From Candidatus Omnitrophota bacterium (lineage in GTDB: Bacteria; Hinthialibacterota; Hinthialibacteria; Hinthialibacterales; Hinthialibacteraceae), in contig JAFGTC010000017.1 in assembly GCA_016934335.1 (NCBI GenBank), forward strand, positions 1-39,379: a DNA stretch of 39,379 bases, written 5' to 3'. The first letter of the stretch is position 1. Each line of letters starts with the position of its first letter. Below the pieces are notes generated by a model that ran no database searches, was not told the origin of the DNA, and saw only the letters and a list, made by a program, of their open reading frames with translations. A program made the translations under genes and the position numbers. This document shows positions 16,654 through 23,807 of the stretch, piece after piece.

Positions 16654-17352
16654 TTAATTTAAATAAATTTCCGGCAGGTTCGGATCGGTCGGCGCGCTGA
16701 AAATTCGAGGGCCGCAGCGCTTGAGCAGCGCCTCCATCTTTTGCTTTAATATCGCAGATCTCTTTAGTACATCGGATTCTTCCAACAGGCGAATTTGCAC
16801 CGGAATGGGCAGGCCTAGACTGGCCGATAATGCATCGGTCAATTCGGCCAGATTGAAGCCGGCGTTGGACAGGGTGGGGAATTGTTGTTTGCTGTCCGCA
16901 TACTCGATGACCATTTCGCTATAAGTTTCCAAAAGATCTTTTTTAATCTTTATGCGCTCTTCCTTCGTCATGTTGTCCGCCGTATCTTCCAAAATCTCGA
17001 CGCTGGCCGTTCGATAGGGAAGCGGTTTGATGATTTCCTTGATTCTCACTCGTTTGAGACCCAAAAGAAGGATATTGCTGCGGCCGTCATGCATCGGTTC
17101 GTGCTTCAGAATCGTCCCCAAACAAGCCATGGGGTAGATTTCGGGGTTGCCGGCGTAATTTTGCTCCCACCCCGGTTTGAGAACGGCCATACCGATCAAC
17201 CGCTCTCCTTCCAAGGCGTCGCTCAGCATTCTCTGGTACCGTTTTTCGAATATATGCAATGGCAGCATGGTGTTGGGAAAATGAACCACCTTCGGTAAAG
17301 GAAATATCGGCAGGCGCCCCGAAAAGTTTTTTAAGCTGAAATGATTACGCAT
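16654..17352 (-). CDS. Stand-alone LON substrate-binding-domain protein
   Basis: This 232-residue protein matches the N-terminal substrate-binding domain of Lon protease: LPIFPLPKVVHFPNTMLPLHIFEKRYQRML (14-43), LIGMAVLKPG, YPMACLGTILKHE, NILLLGLKRVRI and YRTASVEILED, followed by the helical bundle with LADAL-type segment NLAELTDALSASLGLP and LLEESDVLKR. The AAA+ ATPase and the serine-lysine protease of Lon are absent, as in many bacterial stand-alone versions of unknown role, possibly adaptors. It is cytosolic, with no signal. The ATG at 17352 matches the expected domain start. The gene is monocistronic and divergent from ridA. Confidence 0.92.
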   Translation of the reverse strand: MRNHFSLKNFSGRLPIFPLPKVVHFPNTMLPLHIFEKRYQRMLSDALEGERLIGMAVLKPGWEQNYAGNPEIYPMACLGTILKHEPMHDGRSNILLLGLKRVRIKEIIKPLPYRTASVEILEDTADNMTKEERIKIKKDLLETYSEMVIEYADSKQQFPTLSNAGFNLAELTDALSASLGLPIPVQIRLLEESDVLKRSAILKQKMEALLKRCGPRIFSAPTDPNLPEIYLN

Positions 17353-17623
17353 TATCTATTACCTCAAGGCAAAACTTTTTTGTCATATTGTTGTTATATT
17401 ATAAATCAGGATTTCTCGGATGGAATTGGAATAGAAAAAAGAATACTGTTTGTTCTGCCTGATCAGGGAAGCAATCAAATCCCTATAATAAATCACATAG
17501 TACATATCTGAATAGTATTTGAATGTTTGAAAAGAGATTATCCAGGGATTTGTGAAAGAATCTAGCGTCTCAGCGCCGAAATGGATAAACTGTTTAAATT
17601 GAACAAACTAAGGAGCATCTCTG

Positions 17624-18013
17624 ATGAAAAAACGTTTGATCTCTCCTGACGGCGGCCCGCAGGCCGTCGGACCGTATTCTCCCGCTGTGGCCGCGGGAGG
17701 CTTTCTCTTTCTATCCGGCCAGATTCCTCTGAATCCAGGCACGGGAGAATTGGTGAAAGGTTCGTTTGAAAATCAAGTCCGGCAGACGCTGGAAAATTTG
17801 AAAAGCGTCGCGGCGTCAGCGGGGCTTACATTGAACGACGTCGTCAAAGTGAACATCTTTCTAGTGGATATGGCGCGTTTCAATGAATTGAATGCAATTT
17901 ATGAGGAATATTTTGCCGAAAGCAAACCGGCTCGTTCTTGCGTGCAGGCCGCCGCTTTGCCCAAAGGCGTCGATGTGGAAATCGAAGCGATCGCCTGTTT
18001 CCCCGATGCATAA
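17624..18013 (+). CDS. ridA: RidA (YjgF/YER057c/UK114) enamine/imine deaminase
   Basis: This 129-residue cytosolic protein has the standard RidA length and motifs: AVGPYSPAV (15-23), LFLSGQIPLNPGTGELV, QTLENLKSVAASAGLTLNDVVKVNIFL and the terminal RSCVQAAALPKGVDVEIEAIA, in which the arginine is the residue that binds the substrate carboxylate. RidA hydrolyses reactive 2-aminoacrylate and related imines made by PLP enzymes. AGGAG at 17611-17615 lies 8 bases before the ATG. The gene appears alone; no terminator is obvious after it. Confidence 0.95.
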   Translation: MKKRLISPDGGPQAVGPYSPAVAAGGFLFLSGQIPLNPGTGELVKGSFENQVRQTLENLKSVAASAGLTLNDVVKVNIFLVDMARFNELNAIYEEYFAESKPARSCVQAAALPKGVDVEIEAIACFPDA

Positions 18014-18359
18014 TGAATAGAAAGGTGCTGGAAGCGAATCGGCATTTCGATTATTGCATCGATTTTATCTTATTTTTTTCGTATAATAACCGCTCTTAAT
18101 TCTCGTTTTTATAATCTCGTATGCAGCGATTTTTGATTCGATGCATTGATCCTTTGCAAGAATTTTCAAAAGATGTCAAACGATCTATGCCTTGTTCAAA
18201 AGTCGAAGTATCGTCATGATATCGATGATAGAGAACGTGCATTTCTTATGACGATAAAAGCGTCAATTTTCGACAATCCTTCCTTTCCTATCTTTCTCTC
18301 TGTGAAGGATGATGGTGAAATGATGTTCGTTTCATTTTTTTGATTTGAGGAGATCCGTC
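18014..18359. other. Intergenic stretch with no supported gene
   Basis: About 346 bases between ridA and the GH29 gene. It is AT-rich, with a T-rich run near 18070 that may end the ridA transcript. A 65-codon frame at 18146-18343 has no ribosome site or plausible composition. The start site of the GH29 gene, GAGGAG at 18347-18352, lies at its right end. Confidence 0.6.
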
Positions 18360-19499
18360 ATGCAAGGAGAGGCGTTAAACCGTAGATCGTTCATCCAAAA
18401 AACCGGCGGCCTGGCTCTTTTGACCGCTGGATCGGCGTCCTACGTCAATGCTCAGGAAGAACAGGCGGCGAAGGAGCAGACGACGGCGATTTCCGAAGAA
18501 AAAAAAGGAAGCCAAAGACAGGGAAGCCAGAGACATAGCATCGAGCGTTTGAAGCAATGGGAAGCCCTGTTCTACGGGATGTTTATCCATTTCGGCATGA
18601 GCACTTTTGTGGGCGACGAATTGCCCAAGGGCGACGAATCCCCGAACGTTTACGCGCCCGATCGCCTGGATGTCGATCAATGGATCTCCGTAGCGCGCGA
18701 TTCGGGGATGCGATACGCCGTCTTGACTACTAAGCATGTGGCCGGCCATTGTCTTTGGCCGAGTAAGTGCACCAATCACACCGTCGCCTTCAGCCTCAAT
18801 CAAACCGACGTCGTCGAAGAATTTGTCAAAGCCTGCGAACGCCGCGGGGTGCTTCCCGGTTTTTATTATTGCTCGTGGGATAACCATCATAAATTCGGAA
18901 GCCAGACGCCGTCCGACCTCAACTGGACTTCGGCCATGAATCGCTTCCCCCGAGAAGACGAAGAACTGGCGCCATTCACCACCTCGCTCTACCAGAATTT
19001 CCAAACCGCCCAAATCACCGAACTGCTGACGCAATACGGCTCGATCGCCGAAATCTGGATCGACATACCCGGCGTCTTGGGCAGAGGGTATCGGGAGTAT
19101 CTCTACCGCCATATTGCGCAATTACAGCCGGATGCGATGATTATGATGAACAGCGGCATCGGGTCGGGGGAAGAGTATCCGGTCGACTATGCCTGGCCGT
19201 CGGATTTGATAGCCATCGAGCGGAAACTGCCCCCTGAATCCGGTCATCAAAAATGGAGAACCATCGAGGGGAAAGAATATTACATGCCCGGCGAGATTTG
19301 CGATCCCATCGGCAAAGAATGGTTCTATGTCGAAAACGATTTGCCGCGCAGCGACGAGGATTTGCTCAACATCTATGAAATCGCCAAGAATCGCGGCGTG
19401 AATCTTTTATTGGACGTCCCTCCCGATCGACACGGCGTGATGCCTCGCGAATCCGTCGAGGCGCTGAAACGCCTGCGGCGGAACGCCAAAATTGGGTGA
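18360..19499 (+). CDS. GH29-type alpha-L-fucosidase, twin-arginine exported
   Basis: The chosen ATG at 18360 follows GAGGAG at 7-base spacing and gives 379 residues; a TTG at 18345 lies within that ribosome site. A Tat-type signal (NRRSFIQKTGGLALLTAGSA, residues 7-26) is followed by a low-complexity linker rich in Q, E, K and S (about 32-60) and then the catalytic barrel. GH29 marks are LFYGMFIHFGMST (70-82), VLTTKHVAGHCLWPSKCTNHTV (121-142), GFYYCSW and EIWIDIPG, where D235 is the expected nucleophile of this retaining family. There is no C-terminal beta-sandwich, so the protein is on the short side. The canonical TKHHDGF run is altered to TKHVAGH. Together with the GH95 gene it suggests use of fucose-containing glycans, though substrate is inferred. 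Confidence 0.87.
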   Translation: MQGEALNRRSFIQKTGGLALLTAGSASYVNAQEEQAAKEQTTAISEEKKGSQRQGSQRHSIERLKQWEALFYGMFIHFGMSTFVGDELPKGDESPNVYAPDRLDVDQWISVARDSGMRYAVLTTKHVAGHCLWPSKCTNHTVAFSLNQTDVVEEFVKACERRGVLPGFYYCSWDNHHKFGSQTPSDLNWTSAMNRFPREDEELAPFTTSLYQNFQTAQITELLTQYGSIAEIWIDIPGVLGRGYREYLYRHIAQLQPDAMIMMNSGIGSGEEYPVDYAWPSDLIAIERKLPPESGHQKWRTIEGKEYYMPGEICDPIGKEWFYVENDLPRSDEDLLNIYEIAKNRGVNLLLDVPPDRHGVMPRESVEALKRLRRNAKIG

Positions 19500-19561
19500 C
19501 AAAATTGGATGATTCGATCCTCCATCAAACGAAATCTGCGAAAAAAAACATAATAATTTTC

Positions 19562-19601
19562 AAACAGCCCGCGAACTTGCTTGTCCGGGTTGTTTCTCTT
19601 T
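19562..19601 (+). terminator. Probable terminator between the convergent GH29 and VanY-like genes
   Basis: AAACAGCCCG (19562-19571) pairs with CGGGTTGTTT (19586-19595) with one G-T wobble and a 14-base loop, followed by the T-rich CTCTTTTTC. It lies 62 bases past the GH29 stop and may serve both strands. Confidence 0.6.
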
Positions 19602-19614
19602 TTCTTGGTTGAAA

Positions 19615-20388
19615 TTATTTTGGTTTTAACCTTGGATTGACTCCCCCAACCCATTTCCGTTGGAAGCGCTCGACGAATTCTCGAGTGAAATTGGTATGGC
19701 CTTCCATATCCGATTGCCTCCAATGGCTGTAAAGATCGATTTGTTGATATTGCCGCAGAAAAGGAATCGATAAGGGGGCGTAACTCCAGTGCCAGGGTTC
19801 ATACGCATAGCCGGTTCGATTCGCATCGTTGGTGTAAACTTCATAAAAGTCGTAATCGGCGGCATGCTCCTCGAGCCATACGTAAAGCGGATGATAGATT
19901 CCGTTCTTTTGAAAATGTTTGGATAGAAGTGGATCGGAAGGTCGTTTGAAGGATTCGTCGATTATATCGAGATCGGTTCCCCAATGATGCCTCGATGCGC
20001 CCGGGATGCTGGAATATTGGATTATCGTTTCTACAATGGCCTGATGATTCATCCCTTTCTTCTTGTATTGACGGTATTTCCGATTCCAAATTCGTTTTTG
20101 AGATTCAAAACTGCGATAACTGGATACGGAATAAAGACAAATTCCATCTTGACGCGCCGCATCCCGCATTTTCGCAAAAGCCTCCGAGGCGAGACGGCGT
20201 AGTCGGTAACCCTTCCCCATTAATGGCGGTGTTTTCAATCCGAGTAATTCTTCTTCGGATATCAATGGCGCCGGTGAATTCAATGGGATCTTTGCATCCG
20301 GCGTCGCCATGGAAGCCGGCGGAAGGAGAAGCCCCATCGATCCGCAAGCGGCCAAACGAATCCATTCTCTGCGATGCATGTTATTCAC
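19615..20388 (-). CDS. VanY/M15B-family D-alanyl-D-alanine carboxypeptidase-like zinc peptidase
   Basis: This 257-residue protein starts at a GTG with GAGGT eight bases upstream; a nearby ATG is at 20379. The N-terminus HRREWIRLAACGSMGLLLPPAS resembles a twin-arginine or Sec signal, so the enzyme acts outside the membrane. The peptidase M15 motifs are SSYRSFESQKRIW (89-101), S132-x-H134-x-x-G137-x-x-x-D141 (SRHHWGTDLD) and E197-x-x-H200 (YEPWHWSY); H134, D141 and H200 should bind zinc and E197 act as base. Such enzymes trim the terminal D-Ala from peptidoglycan stem peptides. It is convergent with the GH29 gene and lies downstream of a ferredoxin gene from which a terminator separates it. Confidence 0.9.
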   Translation of the reverse strand: MNNMHRREWIRLAACGSMGLLLPPASMATPDAKIPLNSPAPLISEEELLGLKTPPLMGKGYRLRRLASEAFAKMRDAARQDGICLYSVSSYRSFESQKRIWNRKYRQYKKKGMNHQAIVETIIQYSSIPGASRHHWGTDLDIIDESFKRPSDPLLSKHFQKNGIYHPLYVWLEEHAADYDFYEVYTNDANRTGYAYEPWHWSYAPLSIPFLRQYQQIDLYSHWRQSDMEGHTNFTREFVERFQRKWVGGVNPRLKPK

Positions 20389-20426
20389 GTCGAATTACCT
20401 CACAGCAGTCTTCCATTTATTTAAAG

Positions 20427-20471
20427 AAAAAAAATCAGACGAAACGGATAAAACACCACTTTGTCTGATTT
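20427..20471 (-). terminator. Intrinsic terminator after the ferredoxin gene
   Basis: AAATCAGAC (20432-20440) pairs exactly with GTCTGATTT (20463-20471), with further weak pairs inward. Read on the minus strand, the stem ends in a run of eight T (20434-20427). It lies about 64 bases beyond the ferredoxin stop. Confidence 0.78.
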
Positions 20472-20534
20472 AGTTGAATTGTTTTTTTAATAAAATGCAG
20501 ATCAATCGAGATATCAATTATCTGGATTCATCCC

Positions 20535-20768
20535 TTATTCGCCGTCTTCGCCCAAAGACTCGGTCGGGCAGCCTTCCATAGCGGCTTTCATCTGTTCTTC
20601 TTCTTCGGCGTTTTCCGGCTGTTTGGAGATGTAGCAGTGATCTCCATCATCGCTTTCCGCTATATTGTTGGGCGCTTCATCCATGCAAACCATGCAGAAA
20701 GTACAACTTTTGTCTATGTAATATTTGCCTGCAACGTTGTCTTCCCAGCGATCATTCTTGTCTGCCAT
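20535..20768 (-). CDS. Small single-cluster [4Fe-4S] ferredoxin
   Basis: From the ATG at 20768 the protein has 77 residues; GAGG lies 9 bases upstream of it, while an ATG two codons earlier would be only 3 bases away. The cluster motif is C-T-F-C-M-V-C near the N-terminus and a fourth cysteine in EGCPTES near the end, the pattern of monocluster ferredoxins. An additional cysteine lies in GDHCYI. The protein is very acidic (EEEEQMKAAMEG, GEDGE), typical of soluble electron carriers. No redox partner is adjacent. A 17-bp palindrome lies about 36 bases upstream of the start. Confidence 0.92.
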   Translation of the reverse strand: MADKNDRWEDNVAGKYYIDKSCTFCMVCMDEAPNNIAESDDGDHCYISKQPENAEEEEQMKAAMEGCPTESLGEDGE

Positions 20769-20803
20769 AATCATTGACCTCGCATTATCTGTATGTTTTT
20801 GTC

Positions 20804-20820
20804 GTTGGATTCAATCCAAC
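20804..20820. promoter_or_regulatory. 17-bp palindrome in the ferredoxin / Gfo-Idh-MocA divergent region
   Basis: GTTGGATT (20804-20811) and AATCCAAC (20813-20820) are perfect reverse complements around one central base. It is 36 bases upstream of the ferredoxin start and about 200 bases from the opposite gene, a typical position for an operator on the ferredoxin promoter. The binding protein is unknown. Confidence 0.5.
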
Positions 20821-21018
20821 AATGCAAATAACCTTCACCTCTCCAGTTTATTTTTTTTCCTTGAGTCGTCAAGCGTTAGGATTGTCGAGCCGGGTGAAAA
20901 ATCCGTCTCCCTTTTCTTGAATCGCAAAGTAAGAGTAATATACAATGAAGCGGATTGTTTGATTTCTGGTGAAAATCCAAAAATCGCCTATTAAATTAAA
21001 GAGAAGAGGACGTTTAGT

Positions 21019-22329
21019 ATGAAGCAGGAAAAGTCATCACGGCGCGATTTTATGAAAAAAACGGGTTTAGGCATAGCGGCCGGTTTGGCGGCGGCTGATT
21101 ATCAAGCATTATCGGCAGCGAGCGCAAGCGAGACGTTGAATCTTGGCATTATCGGCGTCGGCGGGCGCGGCAGCGCTTTGTTGGATTGGGCGCGAAAAAA
21201 AGATGGCGTTAAATTCGTCGCCGTATGCGATGTCTACGTGAAGCGGCGCAAACGGGCGGCGGGCAAAGTCGATCTCGATCCCGAAAACGAAAGGGATTGC
21301 ACCGGCGATTACATGGAAGTGCTCAAGCGCAGTGATGTGGACGCCGTCATTGTCGCTACGCCGGATCATTGGCATGCTCGGATCGCCATCGATGCGATGA
21401 ATCATGGAAAAGACGTCTACCTCGAAAAACCCATGACCAAGACGGTGGATGAAGCCAGGCAGGTTTGGGAAACCGTCAAAAAAACCGGCCGCGTACTCCA
21501 GGTCGGCAGCCAAACAACCTCCAGCGATCAATGGTGGAAGGCCAAAAAAGCGATCCAGGACGGCATGATCGGCAAATTGATCATGAGCCAGGGTTCTTAT
21601 CATCGAAATTCAAAAGAAGGCGAATGGAACTGGAGCATCGATCCCAACGCCGGCCCCAAGGCCTCCGGCGACGATTTTATCGATTGGGAAACCTGGCTGG
21701 GCACGGCGCCCAAACGGGATTGGGATCCCGACCGCTTTTTCCGATTCCGCAAGTTCTGGGATTATTCGGGCGGCATCGCTACCGACCTCTTTTACCATGT
21801 CATGGCCCCATTGAATATCTGCTGGCCGGAGCCGCAGTTCCCATACAAAGTCTTCGGCAGCGGCGGCACCTACGTCTTCAAAGACACCCGCGAAGTTCCC
21901 GATACCTTTGCATTGATGGCCGAATATCCGGGTGAACATCAGGTGGTTCTCAGCTCCAGCATGGCAAACGACTCCCATATCCCCGGTCTGATTCGCGGGC
22001 ATGAAGGCACCATTATGATGGTCCCCCACGGTCAGTTTGAAGGGCATGTGGATCACATCACCGTCACCGCGCAAAGAACCTTCGAGAAAAAATTCGAAGA
22101 AGCCTTCGGTTCCAAAGAAATCCGATTGGACTGCGAAAGCCGTCAGGATCACATGGATAACTTCCTGAGCTGCGTGCGCAATCGCGAAAAGCCGGTCTTG
22201 GACGCCGAAACCGCTTTCAAAGCCATGGCCACTATCGCCATGTCCGTGGAATCCTATCGGCAAGGCAAAGTTTTGTATTTCGACGAAGAAAAATTGCGCG
22301 TCATCGATCATCCTCCGAAGAAATCCTAA
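21019..22329 (+). CDS. Gfo/Idh/MocA-family oxidoreductase with twin-arginine signal
   Basis: This 436-residue protein has a Tat signal (S-R-R-D-F-M-K-K, 7-14, then a hydrophobic stretch to about 36), followed by the NAD(P)-binding Rossmann domain: [11 protein letters not shown] (41-51), [41 protein letters not shown] (107-140). EKP at 136-138 is the family's conserved lysine-proline motif. The C-terminal half is the alpha/beta dimerisation and substrate domain ([16 protein letters not shown], with the His of the catalytic region). Exported members of this family are common in Planctomycetota-like bacteria and presumably oxidise or reduce sugars or cyclitols in the periplasm with a cofactor carried through Tat; substrate is unknown. 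GAGG lies 9 bases before the ATG. A GC-rich hairpin follows the gene. Confidence 0.93.
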   Translation: MKQEKSSRRDFMKKTGLGIAAGLAAADYQALSAASASETLNLGIIGVGGRGSALLDWARKKDGVKFVAVCDVYVKRRKRAAGKVDLDPENERDCTGDYMEVLKRSDVDAVIVATPDHWHARIAIDAMNHGKDVYLEKPMTKTVDEARQVWETVKKTGRVLQVGSQTTSSDQWWKAKKAIQDGMIGKLIMSQGSYHRNSKEGEWNWSIDPNAGPKASGDDFIDWETWLGTAPKRDWDPDRFFRFRKFWDYSGGIATDLFYHVMAPLNICWPEPQFPYKVFGSGGTYVFKDTREVPDTFALMAEYPGEHQVVLSSSMANDSHIPGLIRGHEGTIMMVPHGQFEGHVDHITVTAQRTFEKKFEEAFGSKEIRLDCESRQDHMDNFLSCVRNREKPVLDAETAFKAMATIAMSVESYRQGKVLYFDEEKLRVIDHPPKKS

Positions 22330-22377
22330 TCGGCGTCATTCGTGCAAAGCAGCAAATGCCTGTTGAACAAGCATTCC

Positions 22378-22406
22378 AACCCGGCGGCGTTCTACGCCGC
22401 CGGGTT
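22378..22406 (+). terminator. GC-rich hairpin after the Gfo/Idh/MocA gene
   Basis: AACCCGGCGGCGT (22378-22390) pairs exactly with ACGCCGCCGGGTT (22394-22406) around a 3-base loop. The T run after it is short (TTTCTC), but the stem is the strongest in the region. It lies 48 bases past the stop and between convergent genes. Confidence 0.75.
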
Positions 22407-22465
22407 TCTCATACAAGGGAATTTAATCGGGGAAAATTGGGAATCCTGCCTCCGCAGAAACTAGA

Positions 22466-22999
22466 TTAATCAGATGCGGCGGGGATGGGAATCGGGCCCA
22501 TCTCCGGCAGTTTTTCCAATTCCCGGTAAATGTCGGGAAATGCATCCCTTGCGCAAATATCGTCTTCGCTGGGAACGCCGTCTCTCCCCAGGCAGCGAAG
22601 ATCGGCTTTGCCCGTCTCATCCAATTTGTATTGCAGTTTTCGCCCCCAAGGATCATAAAAAACGGAATTCGTCACAGCGTAGGGGCCGCGCCACACGCCG
22701 GTTCCTTCCAAAATTTGAGGCCGGCTCACAAGCGATTCTAAGTTGTTTCTTTCGGATGGATAACCGCCCACATGCATCCGGTAGATCTCCAAGGATAATT
22801 GGACGTACAGCATCTGCTGCATGAAATTATATTCGTTGGCGCCGATTTGGATGCGATAAGCGTCAAGCATGTCATCTGTCGGTGATTCGCTCCCGCATCC
22901 CCCCATAAATACAAGCGCGCACAAAATAAAAAACGATTGTCTCCCGGGAAGGAACGATCGAAATTTTTGGGCTGAGAAAGAAGAATTGGCTGGTTCCAT
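22466..22999 (-). CDS. Lipoprotein carrying a GspG-like (type II secretion pseudopilin) globular domain
   Basis: This 177-residue protein has a signal of 34 residues with hydrophobic core FFILCALVFMGG and lipobox cysteine C35 (MGGC). The globular part copies the C-terminal fold of GspG: GGYPSERNNLESLVSRP (78-94), GVWRGPYAV (101-109), the DPWGRKLQYKLD calcium-loop region (116-127) and LGRDGVPSEDDI (137-148), plus the helix MLDAYRIQIGANEYNFMQQML before it. It lacks the prepilin leader and FTLIE helix, so it cannot enter a pseudopilus in the usual way and should instead be lipid-anchored. The ATG at 22999 lies 8 bases after the stop of the siroheme-type gene, so the two are co-transcribed. Function is unknown. 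Confidence 0.85.
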   Translation of the reverse strand: MEPANSSFSAQKFRSFLPGRQSFFILCALVFMGGCGSESPTDDMLDAYRIQIGANEYNFMQQMLYVQLSLEIYRMHVGGYPSERNNLESLVSRPQILEGTGVWRGPYAVTNSVFYDPWGRKLQYKLDETGKADLRCLGRDGVPSEDDICARDAFPDIYRELEKLPEMGPIPIPAASD

Positions 23000-23007
23000 G
23001 GCGATTT

Positions 23008-23724
23008 TTATTCGGGTGGATTCACAATCGGAATGGATTGTCCAAGGTTTTTAATGCTCCGGTCATTCTTCGCGTCGTAAATAATCTCTTTCAATTCTCG
23101 CTCGGCTTGTTCGTTCATGCCGTTTCGAATCAGGGAAAGCGCACGCGATGCGATCATTCTCTCGTAGATTTTCTGCCGCGCATGGGGCGATGGAAACGTT
23201 TCGATGACATGAGGCCGCAGAGCAGCAAACATCTCCAGAAAAGCGCCGTATTCCTCCCCATAAGCCAATTCCAACTCCTGGCGAATGGAAGCCGCTAAAG
23301 CCGGGCTGATTCCGGATGTGGACACGGCTATGGTAAGTGGACCTCGTTCGATGGTGCTGGGTGCAATGAAGGAACATTCTTCGACGGCGTCGGCGACGTT
23401 GCAAAGAATGTTTTTCTTATGACAAAGATCCGAGACGGCGCGATTGACCTCCCGGCTGTCTGTCGCCGCAATCACCATAAACATTCCTTCGACATCCCCG
23501 GGTTCAAAATGCCGCTCAATCCACACGATCTCTTTTTGAAAAGCCATGTATTCCAGGACCGATTCGAGTTTGGGACTGACGACGGTCGCCTTAGCGCCGC
23601 AATCGCATAAGGCGGCCGCTTTTCTCCGAGCCACCTCCCCTCCGCCAACTACAAGTACAGGCTTATTTCTTATGTTCAGGCAGGCAGTGTAAAATGTCTT
23701 TGGCGGCATGTCTGGAGACCTCAT
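23008..23724 (-). CDS. Precorrin-2 dehydrogenase / sirohydrochlorin ferrochelatase-type protein (Met8p/CysG N-domain family)
   Basis: I start this gene at 23724 (238 residues) because GGAGG sits 8 bases upstream. An in-frame ATG at 23826 would add 34 residues and overlap the upstream gene. The sequence fits the NAD-binding half of siroheme synthase: TACLNIRNKPVLVVGGGEVARRKAAALCDCGAKATVVSPKL, VIAATDSREVNRAVSDLCHKKNILCNVADAVEECSFIAPSTIERGPLTIAVSTSGISPALAASIRQELE. The family oxidises precorrin-2 and inserts iron to make siroheme. The S-T-S-G-x-S-P and N-V-A-D motifs are intact. The methyltransferase half of CysG is absent, as in Met8p. It lies between a toroid-type secreted protein and a GspG-like lipoprotein, with no sulfite or nitrite reductase gene nearby. 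Confidence 0.9.
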   Translation of the reverse strand: MRSPDMPPKTFYTACLNIRNKPVLVVGGGEVARRKAAALCDCGAKATVVSPKLESVLEYMAFQKEIVWIERHFEPGDVEGMFMVIAATDSREVNRAVSDLCHKKNILCNVADAVEECSFIAPSTIERGPLTIAVSTSGISPALAASIRQELELAYGEEYGAFLEMFAALRPHVIETFPSPHARQKIYERMIASRALSLIRNGMNEQAERELKEIIYDAKNDRSIKNLGQSIPIVNPPE

Positions 23725-23807
23725 CTCATTTTCCTCCCCATGCACAGTAAGAAGCCATCTTACCTTTTTTTGAGAAATTTGTATCGGGGAGAAGATTTTC
23801 CGTTCAA

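Noticed and set aside
18146-18343. 65-codon open frame before the GH29 gene
   Set aside because: No ribosome site, odd composition, and it ends just where the GH29 ribosome site begins.
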